Source: Streptomyces barkulensis (GTDB taxonomy: Bacteria; Actinomycetota; Actinomycetes; Streptomycetales; Streptomycetaceae). From it: DNA of 64,000 bases. The stretch spans positions 680-64,679 of the forward strand of contig NZ_PGSG01000118.1 of assembly GCF_002843305.1 (NCBI RefSeq), given 5' to 3'. The position numbers and the translations under genes are program-made. The notes beneath the pieces were generated by a model, which saw nothing but the letters and a program-made list of their open reading frames with translations, was not told where the DNA came from and made no database searches. Positions 54,687-63,617 of the stretch are shown here, one piece after another (the stretch's first letter is position 1; the number at the start of each line of letters is the position of its first letter).

Positions 54687-57600
54687 CGGCGGGTCACCTC
54701 GCCGGGCGGCTGCACACTGCCGCTGACCACCAGGAAGTCGGTCCTCACCGCCGAGAACCCGGGACCGGTGGCGGTGATGGTGCGCGGCCCGGTCCGGTCC
54801 TTGGCGAGGATGAGCAGCTGGCCGATGAACGTGCCGTCCGGCTCCGGCACGGTCGGCGCCGCCGACGCGGTGATGCCCGGCTTCCAGGTGAACCGCACCG
54901 GCACTCCCGGCGGGAAGTCCCGGCCGCGCACCGAGGTGACGAATCCGGGCTTGCCGATCTCGGGCACCGCCACGATGCGCGGCTGGAGGACGCGCAGCCG
55001 CTGCCGGGCGGTGTTGTCGCGCCGGTCGGCGTCCGTTCCGGTGGTGGTGAGCTCACCGGTGACGCGGCCGGTCAGCGCCCTGTCGGGGCTGAGGACGACC
55101 CGGACGACGGTGTTCGCACCCGGGGCCAGGTCCGGCAGCGCACACGTCCAGGAGCGGTCGCAGCCCGGCGGCGGCCCGTTGTGCGGGACGTCCCGGGGCA
55201 GGCCGATGCGCAGCCGCAGCCCGGTCGCCAGGGCGTTGCGGCCGTTGCGGACGGTGTACGTCACCACGACGCGCCCGCCGACGTAGCCGGGGTTCGGCTG
55301 GGCCGTGACACGGACCCCGGGCCCGGCCTCGGGCTCGTCCGGCGCCGGGGGCACGGCGGGCGGTGGATCGGCGGGCGGAGGACTGGTGGGCGGTTCCGGG
55401 GGCGGGGCCGCGCGTACCGGCACCACGGTTCGGCCCGAGTTGTCGGCGGGCCGCGGGTCCAGGACGGTGCCGGTGACCGACCAGCCGACCGGTGCGTCGC
55501 CGGGGGCGGTCCCGGTGAGGGTGACGTCCACCGGGACGGTGGTGCCGGGCGGCACCACGCCGATGTCGCACTGGAGGGCGGCGGCGTCGCAGGTGCCGCC
55601 GGGCCGGGTCAGCCGGGTGATCCGCACGCCGGGCGGCGGTGCGGCGGTCAGCCGGGTGCCGGGGGAGGCGGCCGGGCCGTTGTTCACGACGTCCACGCGG
55701 ACCGTGGCGGAACGGCCCACGGCTACCCCGGGCACGGTGCCGGGTGCGCGGACCGCGAGGTCCACGGACTGCTGCACGGCGGGTTCCTTCTGCCGGCCCG
55801 GCAGCCCGGCGGTGAGCGGGGTGAGGCGGCCGGAGGCGATCTCCACCAGATGCAGTTTCTCGGGGCTGTTGGCCGGGAGGGCGGCGCGCGAGCTGAACAC
55901 CAGATGCCTGCCGTCGGCCGTCCAGGCGGCGTCACGCGGCTGGAACGGGCCGGTGGCCGAGGTGTCCGGCAGCTCCCGGCGGCAGGCGCCGGGAAGGCCG
56001 CGGGCGGCGTCGGGCAGCAGCACGCGGCAGTCGTCGCCCGACGGGGAGGTCAGCAGGATGCCGTTGCGTTCGTCGGTCCGGCCGCCGCCGTTCTTCCGGT
56101 TGAAGGCGACGGTGCGCCCGTCCGGTGAGAACGCCGGGCTGTCGTCGACGACCTCGCAGTCGCCCGGGCAGATCTCGGCGCTCAGGTCGCGCTGCCGGTC
56201 CAGGTCGTCCACGGGCACGGTCCAGACGTGCTTGCTGCCGCCCCTCCCGTCGATCACGTGGTCGCGGGTGAAGGCCAGGGTGGCGCCGTCGGGGGACCAG
56301 GCGGGCTGGGCGTCGCCGCCTGCGCCCTGTCCGCCGGGCGGGACGATCTCGCCGCGGATCGCGCCGGTCGCCGCGTCCGCGATCAGGATGCGGCCGGGGC
56401 CGGGGTCCTGATCGGTGCCGCCCGGAGAGGTCCGGGTGAAGGCGAGGTGCCTGCCGTCCGGGGAGAGCGTCGGGTCGGTGTCCCGGTCTCCCGGGCCACG
56501 CCCCGTGAGCGGCAGGGGCGCCGCGCCGGTCCCGTCGGCGTCCGCCGTCCAGATCCGCTGGATGCGGCTGCCGGGGTCGCCCTCGAAGCGGGTCACCACG
56601 ATCCGGCGGCCGTCGGGCGTGTAGTTCTGCCGCTCGGTCCACGGGTCGTACCCGGGGTCGGGCCGGAACAGCGGGTCCTCGGCGGGGTCGGTCTCGGTGT
56701 CGGCCCTCGGGTCCTCCCTGAGGATCGTCAGCCCCAGGTCCCTGGGGTCGGCCCCGTCCAGCCGGACGTCCTGCAGCGTCACCGTGTTCGGGCCGGAGGC
56801 CGAGGTGCGCTCCACCACCGCGCTCCCGCCGTCGAGGGGGCCGAGCCAGGTGGGGGAGAGGACCTCCCGGTCCTCGCTGAGCACCAGTGAGGGGACCCGG
56901 TCGGAGCGCGCGGGCACCCGGAACACGTGGTCCCAGTCGCCTTCGCACTCACAGGTGGTCTCGGGGCTCAGGAACAGCACCTCGTCCCCGCCGGGCAGCC
57001 ACGCCGCTCCGTGGGCACGCCACCCCGCCTGCGCGCCTTCGAGCAGCGGCTCGTCGGTGCGCCCGTCCGTCACGCGCAGCCGGGGGCCGTTCTGCCCGGC
57101 GGCTGTGGCGGTGTACGCGATCAGGTCCCGGTGGGCGGGGTCACCGGCCGGGTTCCACACCGGCTCGGTCGCCTCGCCGTCGGCGGGGTCGGTGATCCGG
57201 GAGGCGGGGCCGCCGGCCAGAGGCCGTACGTAGAGCTGCCGGCCGGCTCCCGGGCCGCTGTCGCCGGAGTACGCCAGGCGCAGTCCGTCCGGGGAGACCG
57301 TCGGGTGCTCCTCGTCCGAGGGGGTGTCGGTGAGCCGCGTCAGGCCGGTGCCGTCGGTGCGCACCAGCCACAGGTCGCGCTGCTCGCGGCCGCCCGGGCC
57401 GCCGGGTTCGGCCGAGTCGAACACCACGGCCCGGCCGTCCGGCGTCAGCCGGGGGTGCGCGGCGTCCCGGCCGCCGGTGAGACGGCGTACCGAGCCGTCG
57501 GCGGACCGCAGGTAGATCTGGGGGTCCTTCTCGTCACGGCGGCTCGCGAACACCATCGCGTCGCCCAGGGCGGACGGCTGGACGTCGAAGTGGGCCGGGC

Positions 57601-57880
57601 CCTCGCCGAACAGCGGTGCGCTGGAGGTGTCGCCGGTGACCCGGCCGAGGCTGCGGTGCCGGGTGCCGGCGTACGCGACCCGGGTGCCCGCGGTGTCGGC
57701 CGACCGCGGCCGGACCTCGCCGCCACCCTGCCCGGGGTCCTGTTCGGAGGCCGCCGTGACCGTGAGAAGCGGGATCATCAGCAGCAACGACGTGCCGATC
57801 CTGGCCGGGCGCCTCCGCCCGCCGGATCCGGCGCTTCCTCTCGCGGTCCCCACGGTCCCCCTCGCAGTCCGATGCGGCAT
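54683..57880 (-). CDS. Secreted TolB/WD40-like beta-propeller with CARDB/DUF11 domains, CIS-associated
   Basis: This 1,065-aa protein has an N-terminal signal or anchor (basic start, then IGTSLLLMIPLLTVTA near residue 30). At least eight TolB-type propeller repeats follow (LTPDGRAVVFDSAE, VSPDGLRLAYSGD, FSPDGRTVAFNRK). Two CARDB/DUF11 Ig-like domains come next (residues 730-810 and 860-960) with a Pro-rich linker near residue 825, and an Ig-like end (GRDFPPGVPVRFTW). Proteins of this layout are encoded in Streptomyces CIS loci. Being translationally coupled to DUF4255, it probably acts at the cell surface with the CIS, but the role is unknown. Confidence 0.85.
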   Translation of the reverse strand: MPHRTARGTVGTARGSAGSGGRRRPARIGTSLLLMIPLLTVTAASEQDPGQGGGEVRPRSADTAGTRVAYAGTRHRSLGRVTGDTSSAPLFGEGPAHFDVQPSALGDAMVFASRRDEKDPQIYLRSADGSVRRLTGGRDAAHPRLTPDGRAVVFDSAEPGGPGGREQRDLWLVRTDGTGLTRLTDTPSDEEHPTVSPDGLRLAYSGDSGPGAGRQLYVRPLAGGPASRITDPADGEATEPVWNPAGDPAHRDLIAYTATAAGQNGPRLRVTDGRTDEPLLEGAQAGWRAHGAAWLPGGDEVLFLSPETTCECEGDWDHVFRVPARSDRVPSLVLSEDREVLSPTWLGPLDGGSAVVERTSASGPNTVTLQDVRLDGADPRDLGLTILREDPRADTETDPAEDPLFRPDPGYDPWTERQNYTPDGRRIVVTRFEGDPGSRIQRIWTADADGTGAAPLPLTGRGPGDRDTDPTLSPDGRHLAFTRTSPGGTDQDPGPGRILIADAATGAIRGEIVPPGGQGAGGDAQPAWSPDGATLAFTRDHVIDGRGGSKHVWTVPVDDLDRQRDLSAEICPGDCEVVDDSPAFSPDGRTVAFNRKNGGGRTDERNGILLTSPSGDDCRVLLPDAARGLPGACRRELPDTSATGPFQPRDAAWTADGRHLVFSSRAALPANSPEKLHLVEIASGRLTPLTAGLPGRQKEPAVQQSVDLAVRAPGTVPGVAVGRSATVRVDVVNNGPAASPGTRLTAAPPPGVRITRLTRPGGTCDAAALQCDIGVVPPGTTVPVDVTLTGTAPGDAPVGWSVTGTVLDPRPADNSGRTVVPVRAAPPPEPPTSPPPADPPPAVPPAPDEPEAGPGVRVTAQPNPGYVGGRVVVTYTVRNGRNALATGLRLRIGLPRDVPHNGPPPGCDRSWTCALPDLAPGANTVVRVVLSPDRALTGRVTGELTTTGTDADRRDNTARQRLRVLQPRIVAVPEIGKPGFVTSVRGRDFPPGVPVRFTWKPGITASAAPTVPEPDGTFIGQLLILAKDRTGPRTITATGPGFSAVRTDFLVVSGSVQPPGEVTRR

Positions 57881-57995
57881 CCGGGTGTGCCCCCGCCACC
57901 CTGCGACGGCCGCGTGCGGCGCGGCAGGGCGGCGGGGCCGTACCCGGGGGAAGCGTGTGGTGCGCTTTCGGGCAGTGCCGCGGTACCGGCCGCCG

Positions 57996-58718
57996 TCAGA
58001 TCAGCCCGTTGCGCAGCGCGTAGCCGACGGCGTGGGCCCGGTTGCGCAGCTGCAGCCGTGTGGTGATCTCGTGCAGCACGTTCTTGACGGTCCGTTCGGA
58101 GTACGCGGTCTTGCGGGCGATCTCCGCGGTGTCCAGGCCTTCCGCCACCAGACGCAGCATGTCCGCCTCGCGCGTGGTCAGCGTGGACAGGGACACACCC
58201 CGCGGGTCGAGCGCCGAACGCTGGAGGCCGCCCACGTGCGTGAGCAGCTTGCCGAGCAGGTCGCCGGGCAGCACGCCTTCGCCGTTGGCCATGGCCAGGA
58301 CCAGGTGGAGAAGACGGTCCTGGTCGGCATCGGCACGCCGCAGCACCGCCACCACGCCGCACTCGACGACGCGTTGCAGCGCGCCGGGCCCCAGAGTGCC
58401 GACCACGAGACCGGCTCGGGTGGCGGTGTTGTGCCGCAGCCGGTGCAGCAGGGCGGCCACGTCGTCGTCCACGCCGTCCACGACCACCAGCGACGTCTGG
58501 GCCCGCTCCATGTCGGCACCGTCGAGCAGGTCCACCTCGGGGCGCGAGCGTAACTGCTGCACGACGCCGACGCGCAGGACGGGATCGGCGGCGTAGACGG
58601 CCACGGTCACCCGGCCCGGGAGATCGGGACGGGAGGGCCGGTGCACGGACCGGGGCTGGGCGGGCACATATGGTGTGGAGGCGGTCGTGGGCGGGGCGCT
58701 CTTCTCTGGGGAGTGCAT
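57996..58718 (-). CDS. LuxR-family transcriptional regulator of the CIS cluster
   Basis: This 240-aa protein has a receiver-like domain (residues 35-150) and a C-terminal LuxR helix-turn-helix: STLTTREADMLRLVAEGLDTAEIARKTAYSERTVKNVLHEI. The phospho-acceptor Asp and Lys of classical receivers are not evident (VVVDGVDDD stands where the Asp would be), so phosphorylation is doubtful. The ATG at 58718 has AGGTGG eight bases upstream. It is first before the minus-strand CIS genes and divergent from 58923, so control of both is likely. S. coelicolor has a LuxR gene in the same place. Confidence 0.88.
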   Translation of the reverse strand: MHSPEKSAPPTTASTPYVPAQPRSVHRPSRPDLPGRVTVAVYAADPVLRVGVVQQLRSRPEVDLLDGADMERAQTSLVVVDGVDDDVAALLHRLRHNTATRAGLVVGTLGPGALQRVVECGVVAVLRRADADQDRLLHLVLAMANGEGVLPGDLLGKLLTHVGGLQRSALDPRGVSLSTLTTREADMLRLVAEGLDTAEIARKTAYSERTVKNVLHEITTRLQLRNRAHAVGYALRNGLI

Positions 58719-58922
58719 GGGAAGCCACCTGTTCCGTAAGTGCTGGGTCCGTGGGACGACGTGGGGACGGGCCGCCCGTGCGCTGCCGGCACACGGCGAC
58801 GGAACACCGCGGGCCACGCCCTCCGGCGGAGAGATCGGTTGTTGCCCCCGGGCACGACGACTGCCCGGGTGTTGCCCTCGCGCTCCTCGTCGAGCCCTTG
58901 GGCTGGGTCCTACCGTGGCGGC
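58719..58922. promoter_or_regulatory. Divergent promoter region at the CIS cluster
   Basis: This 204-base space separates the LuxR gene and the membrane-anchored beta-sandwich gene. It must hold the promoters for both. No convincing repeat was seen by eye. Confidence 0.5.
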
Positions 58923-60278
58923 GTGACGCCTTCCGAAGCCTCTTCCGGCCCCGGTGCAGCCGGCCCCGACATCCCGGTGGTGACGGTGGCACCGGGCGAC
59001 ACGGCCACGACCAGTGTGACGGTCCGCAACGACGGCGACATCGTCGAGGCGTACAGCCTGGAGGTCGTCGGGGACTGTGCCGCCTGGTCCACCGTGGACA
59101 CCCCGCGGATATCCCTGTATCCCGGCACCTCGCAGACGGTGACGATCCGTCTGGAGCCGCCGCGCTCCCCGCAGGCGCGGGCCGGTGAGACGCCCCTGGG
59201 AGTGCGGATCCTGCCGGCCGAACACCCCGAGTCGGTGCGGGTGCTCGAAACCACCGTGCACGTCGCGGAGTTCCGGGAACTGCACACGGAGTTGACTCCG
59301 GGCCGCCGGCACGGCTGGCTGCGGGGCCGCTACCGGCTGAAGGTGCGCAACCGGGGCAACACCCCCGTGCGGGTGGGTTTCACCCCCGGTCAGGCGGGTG
59401 AGGAACTGGGGTTCGCCTTCAGCCCGGCGGAGCCGGAGATTCAGCCCGGGGAGTCGGTGGAGGCCGGGCTGCGGGTCCGTACGGGCAAGCCGGTGTGGTT
59501 CGGCTCCCCGGTGGTGTGGCCGTTCACCGTGGACACCGCCGAAGCCGGCGACCGGGAGACGGAGCGACGGGACGAGACCGCCGTCCGGGCGCCTCTGGAG
59601 GCGGAGCTCGTCCAGATCCCGGTCTTCCCCAAGTGGCTGCTCGTGGTGCTCGCGGCGCTGCTGGCGCTGTTGCTCGCCTGGTTCGCGCTGGTCCGTCCGG
59701 TGGTGCGCAGTGCCGCGGAGGAGGCGGCCGAGGAAGCGGCCGGCGAGGTGGTCCAGTCGCGTCCCACGCATGCCGGGGAGCAGGGCGGACAGGGGCCGGG
59801 CACCGGCCCCGGCGGGGGTTCGGAAGCCCGCCCCGGTGAACGGGGCACGGGAGCGTCGTCCGGTCCCGGTGGCGACGGGGGCGCGGCCGACGGCGACGCC
59901 GGAGTCCCGGGCGGCGCCGGCCGGCAGAGTTCGGCGACCATCGACCTGCGGACACCCGACGGGGAGACCAGGCCCGGTACCTACTCGGTACCGGAGAACA
60001 GCGTCTTCCGGGTCACGGACATCGTCGTCGCCAACTTCCAGGGCGACGAGGGAGTGCTGACGATCACGTTCGGCGAACGCAAGATCACCACGATCGCGCT
60101 GGAGACCTTCCGCAACCAGGACTATCACTGGGTGACCCCCATCGAGATCCCTGAGAACGAAACCGTGACCATGGAAGTGACCTGTGAGAAGCCGGGCACA
60201 CCGGCCACCGGTCGCCGGGCGCGGGGATGCCATGAAGTTCTGAACGTGAGCGGTGTGCTCAGCCGTACAGCGGGGTGA
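58923..60278 (+). CDS. Membrane-anchored beta-sandwich protein beside CIS (hydrolytic-protein-like)
   Basis: This 451-aa protein has two N-terminal Ig-like/CARDB domains (TVAPGDTATTSVTVRNDGDIVEAYSLEVVG, then LKVRNRGNTPVRVGFTP), one transmembrane helix near residues 235-260 (KWLLVVLAALLALLLAWFAL), an acidic helix, a Gly/Pro-rich linker and a C-terminal beta domain (residues 340-440). There is no signal peptide, so the N-terminal domains may be cytoplasmic and the tail external, or the reverse. Homologues sit in the same place in Streptomyces CIS loci under the name hydrolytic protein, but no catalytic motif is visible. The GTG start is chosen by domain boundary; the ribosome site is weak. Confidence 0.75.
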   Translation: MTPSEASSGPGAAGPDIPVVTVAPGDTATTSVTVRNDGDIVEAYSLEVVGDCAAWSTVDTPRISLYPGTSQTVTIRLEPPRSPQARAGETPLGVRILPAEHPESVRVLETTVHVAEFRELHTELTPGRRHGWLRGRYRLKVRNRGNTPVRVGFTPGQAGEELGFAFSPAEPEIQPGESVEAGLRVRTGKPVWFGSPVVWPFTVDTAEAGDRETERRDETAVRAPLEAELVQIPVFPKWLLVVLAALLALLLAWFALVRPVVRSAAEEAAEEAAGEVVQSRPTHAGEQGGQGPGTGPGGGSEARPGERGTGASSGPGGDGGAADGDAGVPGGAGRQSSATIDLRTPDGETRPGTYSVPENSVFRVTDIVVANFQGDEGVLTITFGERKITTIALETFRNQDYHWVTPIEIPENETVTMEVTCEKPGTPATGRRARGCHEVLNVSGVLSRTAG

Positions 60279-60384
60279 ACACCCTTCACAAGACTATCCG
60301 CCGGCGGCCCGGCTGAACATCCGGATCCTGCCCTGTCTGGAAAACGATGGGCCAGGACCGAAAACCGGCTCCGCCCGGATGGGC

Positions 60385-60413
60385 GCGCCCCACCGCCGTG
60401 GGCGGCGGGGCGC
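60385..60413 (-). terminator. Stem-loop after GH39, probably bidirectional
   Basis: A 13-bp G/C stem with one mismatch and a GTG loop begins directly after the GH39 stop. The plus-strand gene ending at 60278 converges here, so the same element may end both transcripts. Confidence 0.65.
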
Positions 60414-61961
60414 TTACGACCGGTCCGCGGAGGCGTCGATGTCATCGGCGCCGAGGCCGAACAGCCGGTCGTCGCTCCACCACTTCGGCGTCTCGTCGAC
60501 GACCGGGGTGAGCTCCAGCAGCGTCACCTCGTTGCGGCCCAGGACGAGGTCCACATCGGCGCGCCCGCCGGCGACGGGCACGCTCCGGTGCGAGCGAGCG
60601 GGCTCGGCGGCCTCGTGGAGGGCGTCGAGTTGGCGGTCGCCGGGTGCGAGCGGCCGCCCCATCTCGCACCAGGCGGCCCAGGGGTTGCCGGCGTCCTCGC
60701 TCACGGAGCGGCGGCGTGCGAAGGCGGATCCCCGCGCCTCCGGGGCGCCGACGGGCAGGGACAGCCGGAGCGTGTGGCCGTCGGCGGGCTCGCCGCCGGC
60801 CGGGTCGGCCGGCGCCCAGGCCAGTACGGTGACGCGCCCGTCGCCGTGCCGGGTCACCAGATGGTCCTCGCCCCGGGCGAGGATCTGCTCGCCCATCTCG
60901 GCCATGAACGTGTACAGGTGGTAGGTGGGTTTCCTGATCTGCCGGTGTGTCAGCAGCCCGAAGCCGCCGTGGAACGGCGCGGTGGGGATGCCCACCTCCT
61001 CGAACACGTCGCTGAACGTCCAGTACGAGAAGGAGTCGGCGATGTCGCCCCCGTTCACCAGAACCGGCGCGAGGTACGCCGCGTGGAACGCGGTGTCGTG
61101 GACCGGGTTGTCCGGCCGGTACGAGGAGTTGAACTCGGTGATGTGGACCGGCAGATCGGCGAGTTCGGTGCCCGCCAGCTGCCGCCGCGGGGCGCCGAAC
61201 TGCTCCAGCAGCGCCGATGCCGGCATGAGCGTCTGGTGGGCGCCGAACGGTACGGGCTGGACGGGGCCGGAGGAGTAGGCGTGGCGGCTCACGAAGTCGA
61301 TCGGCAGGTCGCGGGCCTCGACGAACTCGGCGAAGCGCTGGATCCACTCGTCCTCGTACCCCGGTGCCAGCGAGGGGCCGCCCACCTGGAGCCCGGCGTC
61401 GACCTCCTTGACGGCCAGTGAGGTCACCTCGTAGAGGCGGTGATAGGCGTCCTGGTCCGCGGACCAGAACGCCGCCAGGTTGGGCTCGTTCCACACCTCG
61501 ATCGGCCACCGGCGCACCTGGTCGATGCCGTAGCGGTCGACCAGGTGCCCGATGACGGCGCGGACGAGGTCCGCCCACTCCTTCTCGTCGCGGGGCGGGG
61601 TGATGTTGCCCCTCCACCAGAACACGGTGTCGTCGCCGGAGGCGAGCCCGGACGGCATGAAGCCGAGCTCGAGGAAGGGCGCGATACCCATTCCCAGACA
61701 GGCGTCCACCACCTGGTCGACGTACGTGAAGGCATGGCGTACGTGCCGCTCGCCGGCCCAGTCGTAGGGGCGGTGGACGCCCATCCCGTCGCTGAGCAGG
61801 CCGTGCCCCCGGATGTACCGGAAACCGATCTCCCGCTGGACGAGGTCGAGGGAGTCCTGATAGTCGCGCCGCAGCGCGAGGTCGAGCCGACCTGTGCCGA
61901 CGCAGTGGCGCCAGGCGTCGGAGAGCCGGGCTGTCGGCTGCCGGGGAACGGCGATCCGCAT
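60414..61961 (-). CDS. Glycoside hydrolase family 39 (beta-xylosidase-like)
   Basis: This 515-aa enzyme has the GH39 TIM barrel: VWNEPNL near residue 156 with the acid/base Glu, HITEFNSSY near residue 270 with the nucleophile Glu, and SFSYWTFSDVFEE. A C-terminal beta-sandwich follows. There is no signal peptide, so it acts in the cytoplasm on sugars imported by the divergent ABC system. GH39 includes beta-xylosidases and alpha-L-iduronidases; FRYIRGHGLLSD fits the xylosidase side. The ATG has AAGGAACC upstream. Confidence 0.92.
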   Translation of the reverse strand: MRIAVPRQPTARLSDAWRHCVGTGRLDLALRRDYQDSLDLVQREIGFRYIRGHGLLSDGMGVHRPYDWAGERHVRHAFTYVDQVVDACLGMGIAPFLELGFMPSGLASGDDTVFWWRGNITPPRDEKEWADLVRAVIGHLVDRYGIDQVRRWPIEVWNEPNLAAFWSADQDAYHRLYEVTSLAVKEVDAGLQVGGPSLAPGYEDEWIQRFAEFVEARDLPIDFVSRHAYSSGPVQPVPFGAHQTLMPASALLEQFGAPRRQLAGTELADLPVHITEFNSSYRPDNPVHDTAFHAAYLAPVLVNGGDIADSFSYWTFSDVFEEVGIPTAPFHGGFGLLTHRQIRKPTYHLYTFMAEMGEQILARGEDHLVTRHGDGRVTVLAWAPADPAGGEPADGHTLRLSLPVGAPEARGSAFARRRSVSEDAGNPWAAWCEMGRPLAPGDRQLDALHEAAEPARSHRSVPVAGGRADVDLVLGRNEVTLLELTPVVDETPKWWSDDRLFGLGADDIDASADRS

Positions 61962-62005
61962 GGTGGGGTTCCTTTGCTGCGGTGCGGTGCGGTGCGCTGC
62001 GCTGC

Positions 62006-62024
62006 GGGGTGGGGTGGGGTGGGG
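62006..62024 (+). other. Four-tract G-run (potential G-quadruplex)
   Basis: GGGG occurs four times separated by single T bases on the plus strand, about 45-63 bases upstream of the GH39 start, preceded by GCGGT/GCGCT simple repeats. As DNA it could form a G-quadruplex on the strand opposite to the GH39 coding strand. Confidence 0.6.
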
Positions 62025-62190
62025 CTCGCCGGAGGTGTTCGGGATGAAAGCCGTCCTTCGGGGCCGGGGCCGGGGCCGAGGCCGAGGCCCGGAAGCCGGG
62101 GCCCGGCCGGGGGCGACCGAGCCTGTCTCCGGCCGTCACCCGCCCGTTCGTGACCGCCTACGACGGTGGTTGCGTCGGTAACGATTGGGC

Positions 62191-62204
62191 AACTTGCGAA
62201 AACT
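62191..62204. promoter_or_regulatory. Degenerate LacI-type operator half-palindrome
   Basis: AACTTGCGAAAACT differs from the perfect palindrome at 62268 in three positions and keeps its TTGCG/AAAACT core. Two related sites spaced 77 bases centre to centre suggest cooperative repression or looping. Confidence 0.45.
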
Positions 62205-62267
62205 CTTGGTTGATTCTCGCTTGTTTCTGACTGTACACCTTAGCTCCCGCTTCGCGGACGGCCTATT

Positions 62268-62281
62268 AGTTTGCGCAAACT
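62268..62281. promoter_or_regulatory. LacI-type operator palindrome
   Basis: AGTTTGCGCAAACT is a perfect 14-base palindrome with the central CG step typical of LacI/GalR operators. It lies 43-59 bases before the binding-protein start, where a repressor would block transcription until sugar is present. The repressor gene is not in the window. Confidence 0.7.
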
Positions 62282-62323
62282 GACAGTAGTTGGATCACTG
62301 ACGACAGATCAGGGAGTTCCACG

Positions 62324-63607
62324 GTGATGAGGAAAACCCGCAGCATGACGGCTGCCGCGATCGGCTTGGGCATCGCACTCGCCGCCACCGGCTGCGCCGG
62401 CGGAAGCGACGGTTCGTCCGATGGCCAGGGCACGGTGACCCTCTGGACGAACGCGATGGAAGGGCGCGGCGCGGAGTACTGGAAGAACGCCGCGAAGGAG
62501 TACCACTCGCTGCACCCGGACGTCACGATCAAGATCCAGTCGGTTCAGAACGAGGATCTCGACGGCAAGCTGCAGAACGCGCTCAACTCCAACTCCGCGC
62601 CCGACATCTTCCTGCAGCGCGGCGGCGGCAAGATGCAGGCCATGGTCGACGCCGGTCAGATCCAGGCGCTGGACCTGACCGACACCGACAGGGCCAATGT
62701 GGGCGCGGCGGCTCTCGAGGGCGTCTCGATCGACGGCAAGGTCTACGCGATGCCGCTCGACACACAGCCCGAGGGCATCTACTACAGCAAGGACCTGTTC
62801 AAGAAGGCCGGCATCACCTCGCCGCCGACGACGATGGACGAACTCAAGGACGCCGTCGCGAAGCTGAAGGCGATCGACGTCGCGCCGATCGCGGTCGGCG
62901 CCAAGGACGCCTGGCCGGCCGCGCACTGGTACTACAACTTCGCCCTGCGCGAGTGCAGCCAGGATGTCATGCAGGAGGCCGCCAAGTCGCTCACCTTCGA
63001 CGACGCGTGCTGGACCAAGGCCGGCGAGGACCTGGAGTCGCTCCTGGAGACCGACCCCTTCCAGAAGGGCTTCCTGACCGCCTCGTCGCAGCAGGGCGCC
63101 GGGTCGTCGGCGGGCATGCTCGCCAACCACAAGGCGGCCATGGAACTCATGGGCAACTGGAACCCCGGTGTGATCGCCGACCTGACCCCGGACAAGAAGC
63201 CGCTCCCCGACCTGGGCTGGTTCCCCTTCCCCGCCGTGCCCGGCGGACAGGGCGACCCGACCGCCATCATGGGCGGCGCCGGCGGGTACTCGCTGTCCAA
63301 AAACGCACCGGAGGAGGCCCTCGACTTCCTCCGGTTCGTCGTGACCAAGGAGCAGCAGGAGGCCTATGCCGAGGCCTTCGACACGATCCCGGTGAACAAG
63401 GACGCCCAGGGGGTCGTCACCGAGTCCTACAACATCTCGGCGCTGCAGGCCTTCAACAAGGCCGCCTACTCGATGCAGTTCCTCGACACCGTGTACGGCC
63501 AGAACGTCGGCAACGCCATGAACATCGCCGTCGTGAACCTGATGGCCGGTGAGGGCTCCGCCACCGACATCGTCAAGGACGTCAAAGCCGCCGCCGAGAA
63601 GGGCTGA
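62324..63607 (+). CDS. ABC transporter sugar-binding lipoprotein
   Basis: This 427-aa protein (426 if the ATG at 62327 is used) is a family 1 extracellular solute-binding protein. It has a basic N-terminus, a hydrophobic segment and the lipobox AATGC with Cys near residue 24. The mature part begins with a Gly/Ser linker and VTLWTNAMEGRG. Motifs APDIFLQRGGG, YAMPLDTQPEGIYYSKDLFKKAGI and the C-terminal EEALDFLRFVVTKEQQ are typical of oligosaccharide binders. AGGGAG stands before GTGATG. With the divergent cytosolic GH39 enzyme, a xylo-oligosaccharide or related sugar is the likely ligand. Confidence 0.93.
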   Translation: MMRKTRSMTAAAIGLGIALAATGCAGGSDGSSDGQGTVTLWTNAMEGRGAEYWKNAAKEYHSLHPDVTIKIQSVQNEDLDGKLQNALNSNSAPDIFLQRGGGKMQAMVDAGQIQALDLTDTDRANVGAAALEGVSIDGKVYAMPLDTQPEGIYYSKDLFKKAGITSPPTTMDELKDAVAKLKAIDVAPIAVGAKDAWPAAHWYYNFALRECSQDVMQEAAKSLTFDDACWTKAGEDLESLLETDPFQKGFLTASSQQGAGSSAGMLANHKAAMELMGNWNPGVIADLTPDKKPLPDLGWFPFPAVPGGQGDPTAIMGGAGGYSLSKNAPEEALDFLRFVVTKEQQEAYAEAFDTIPVNKDAQGVVTESYNISALQAFNKAAYSMQFLDTVYGQNVGNAMNIAVVNLMAGEGSATDIVKDVKAAAEKG

Positions 63608-63617
63608 GTAAGCAGAC

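Larger units (their letters stand above)
61962..62323. promoter_or_regulatory. Divergent promoter region between GH39 and the ABC sugar importer
   Basis: This 362-base region holds promoters for both directions, a G-run motif near the GH39 start and two related palindromes near the importer start (separate entries). Its right half is distinctly richer in A and T than the rest of the window. Confidence 0.7.
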
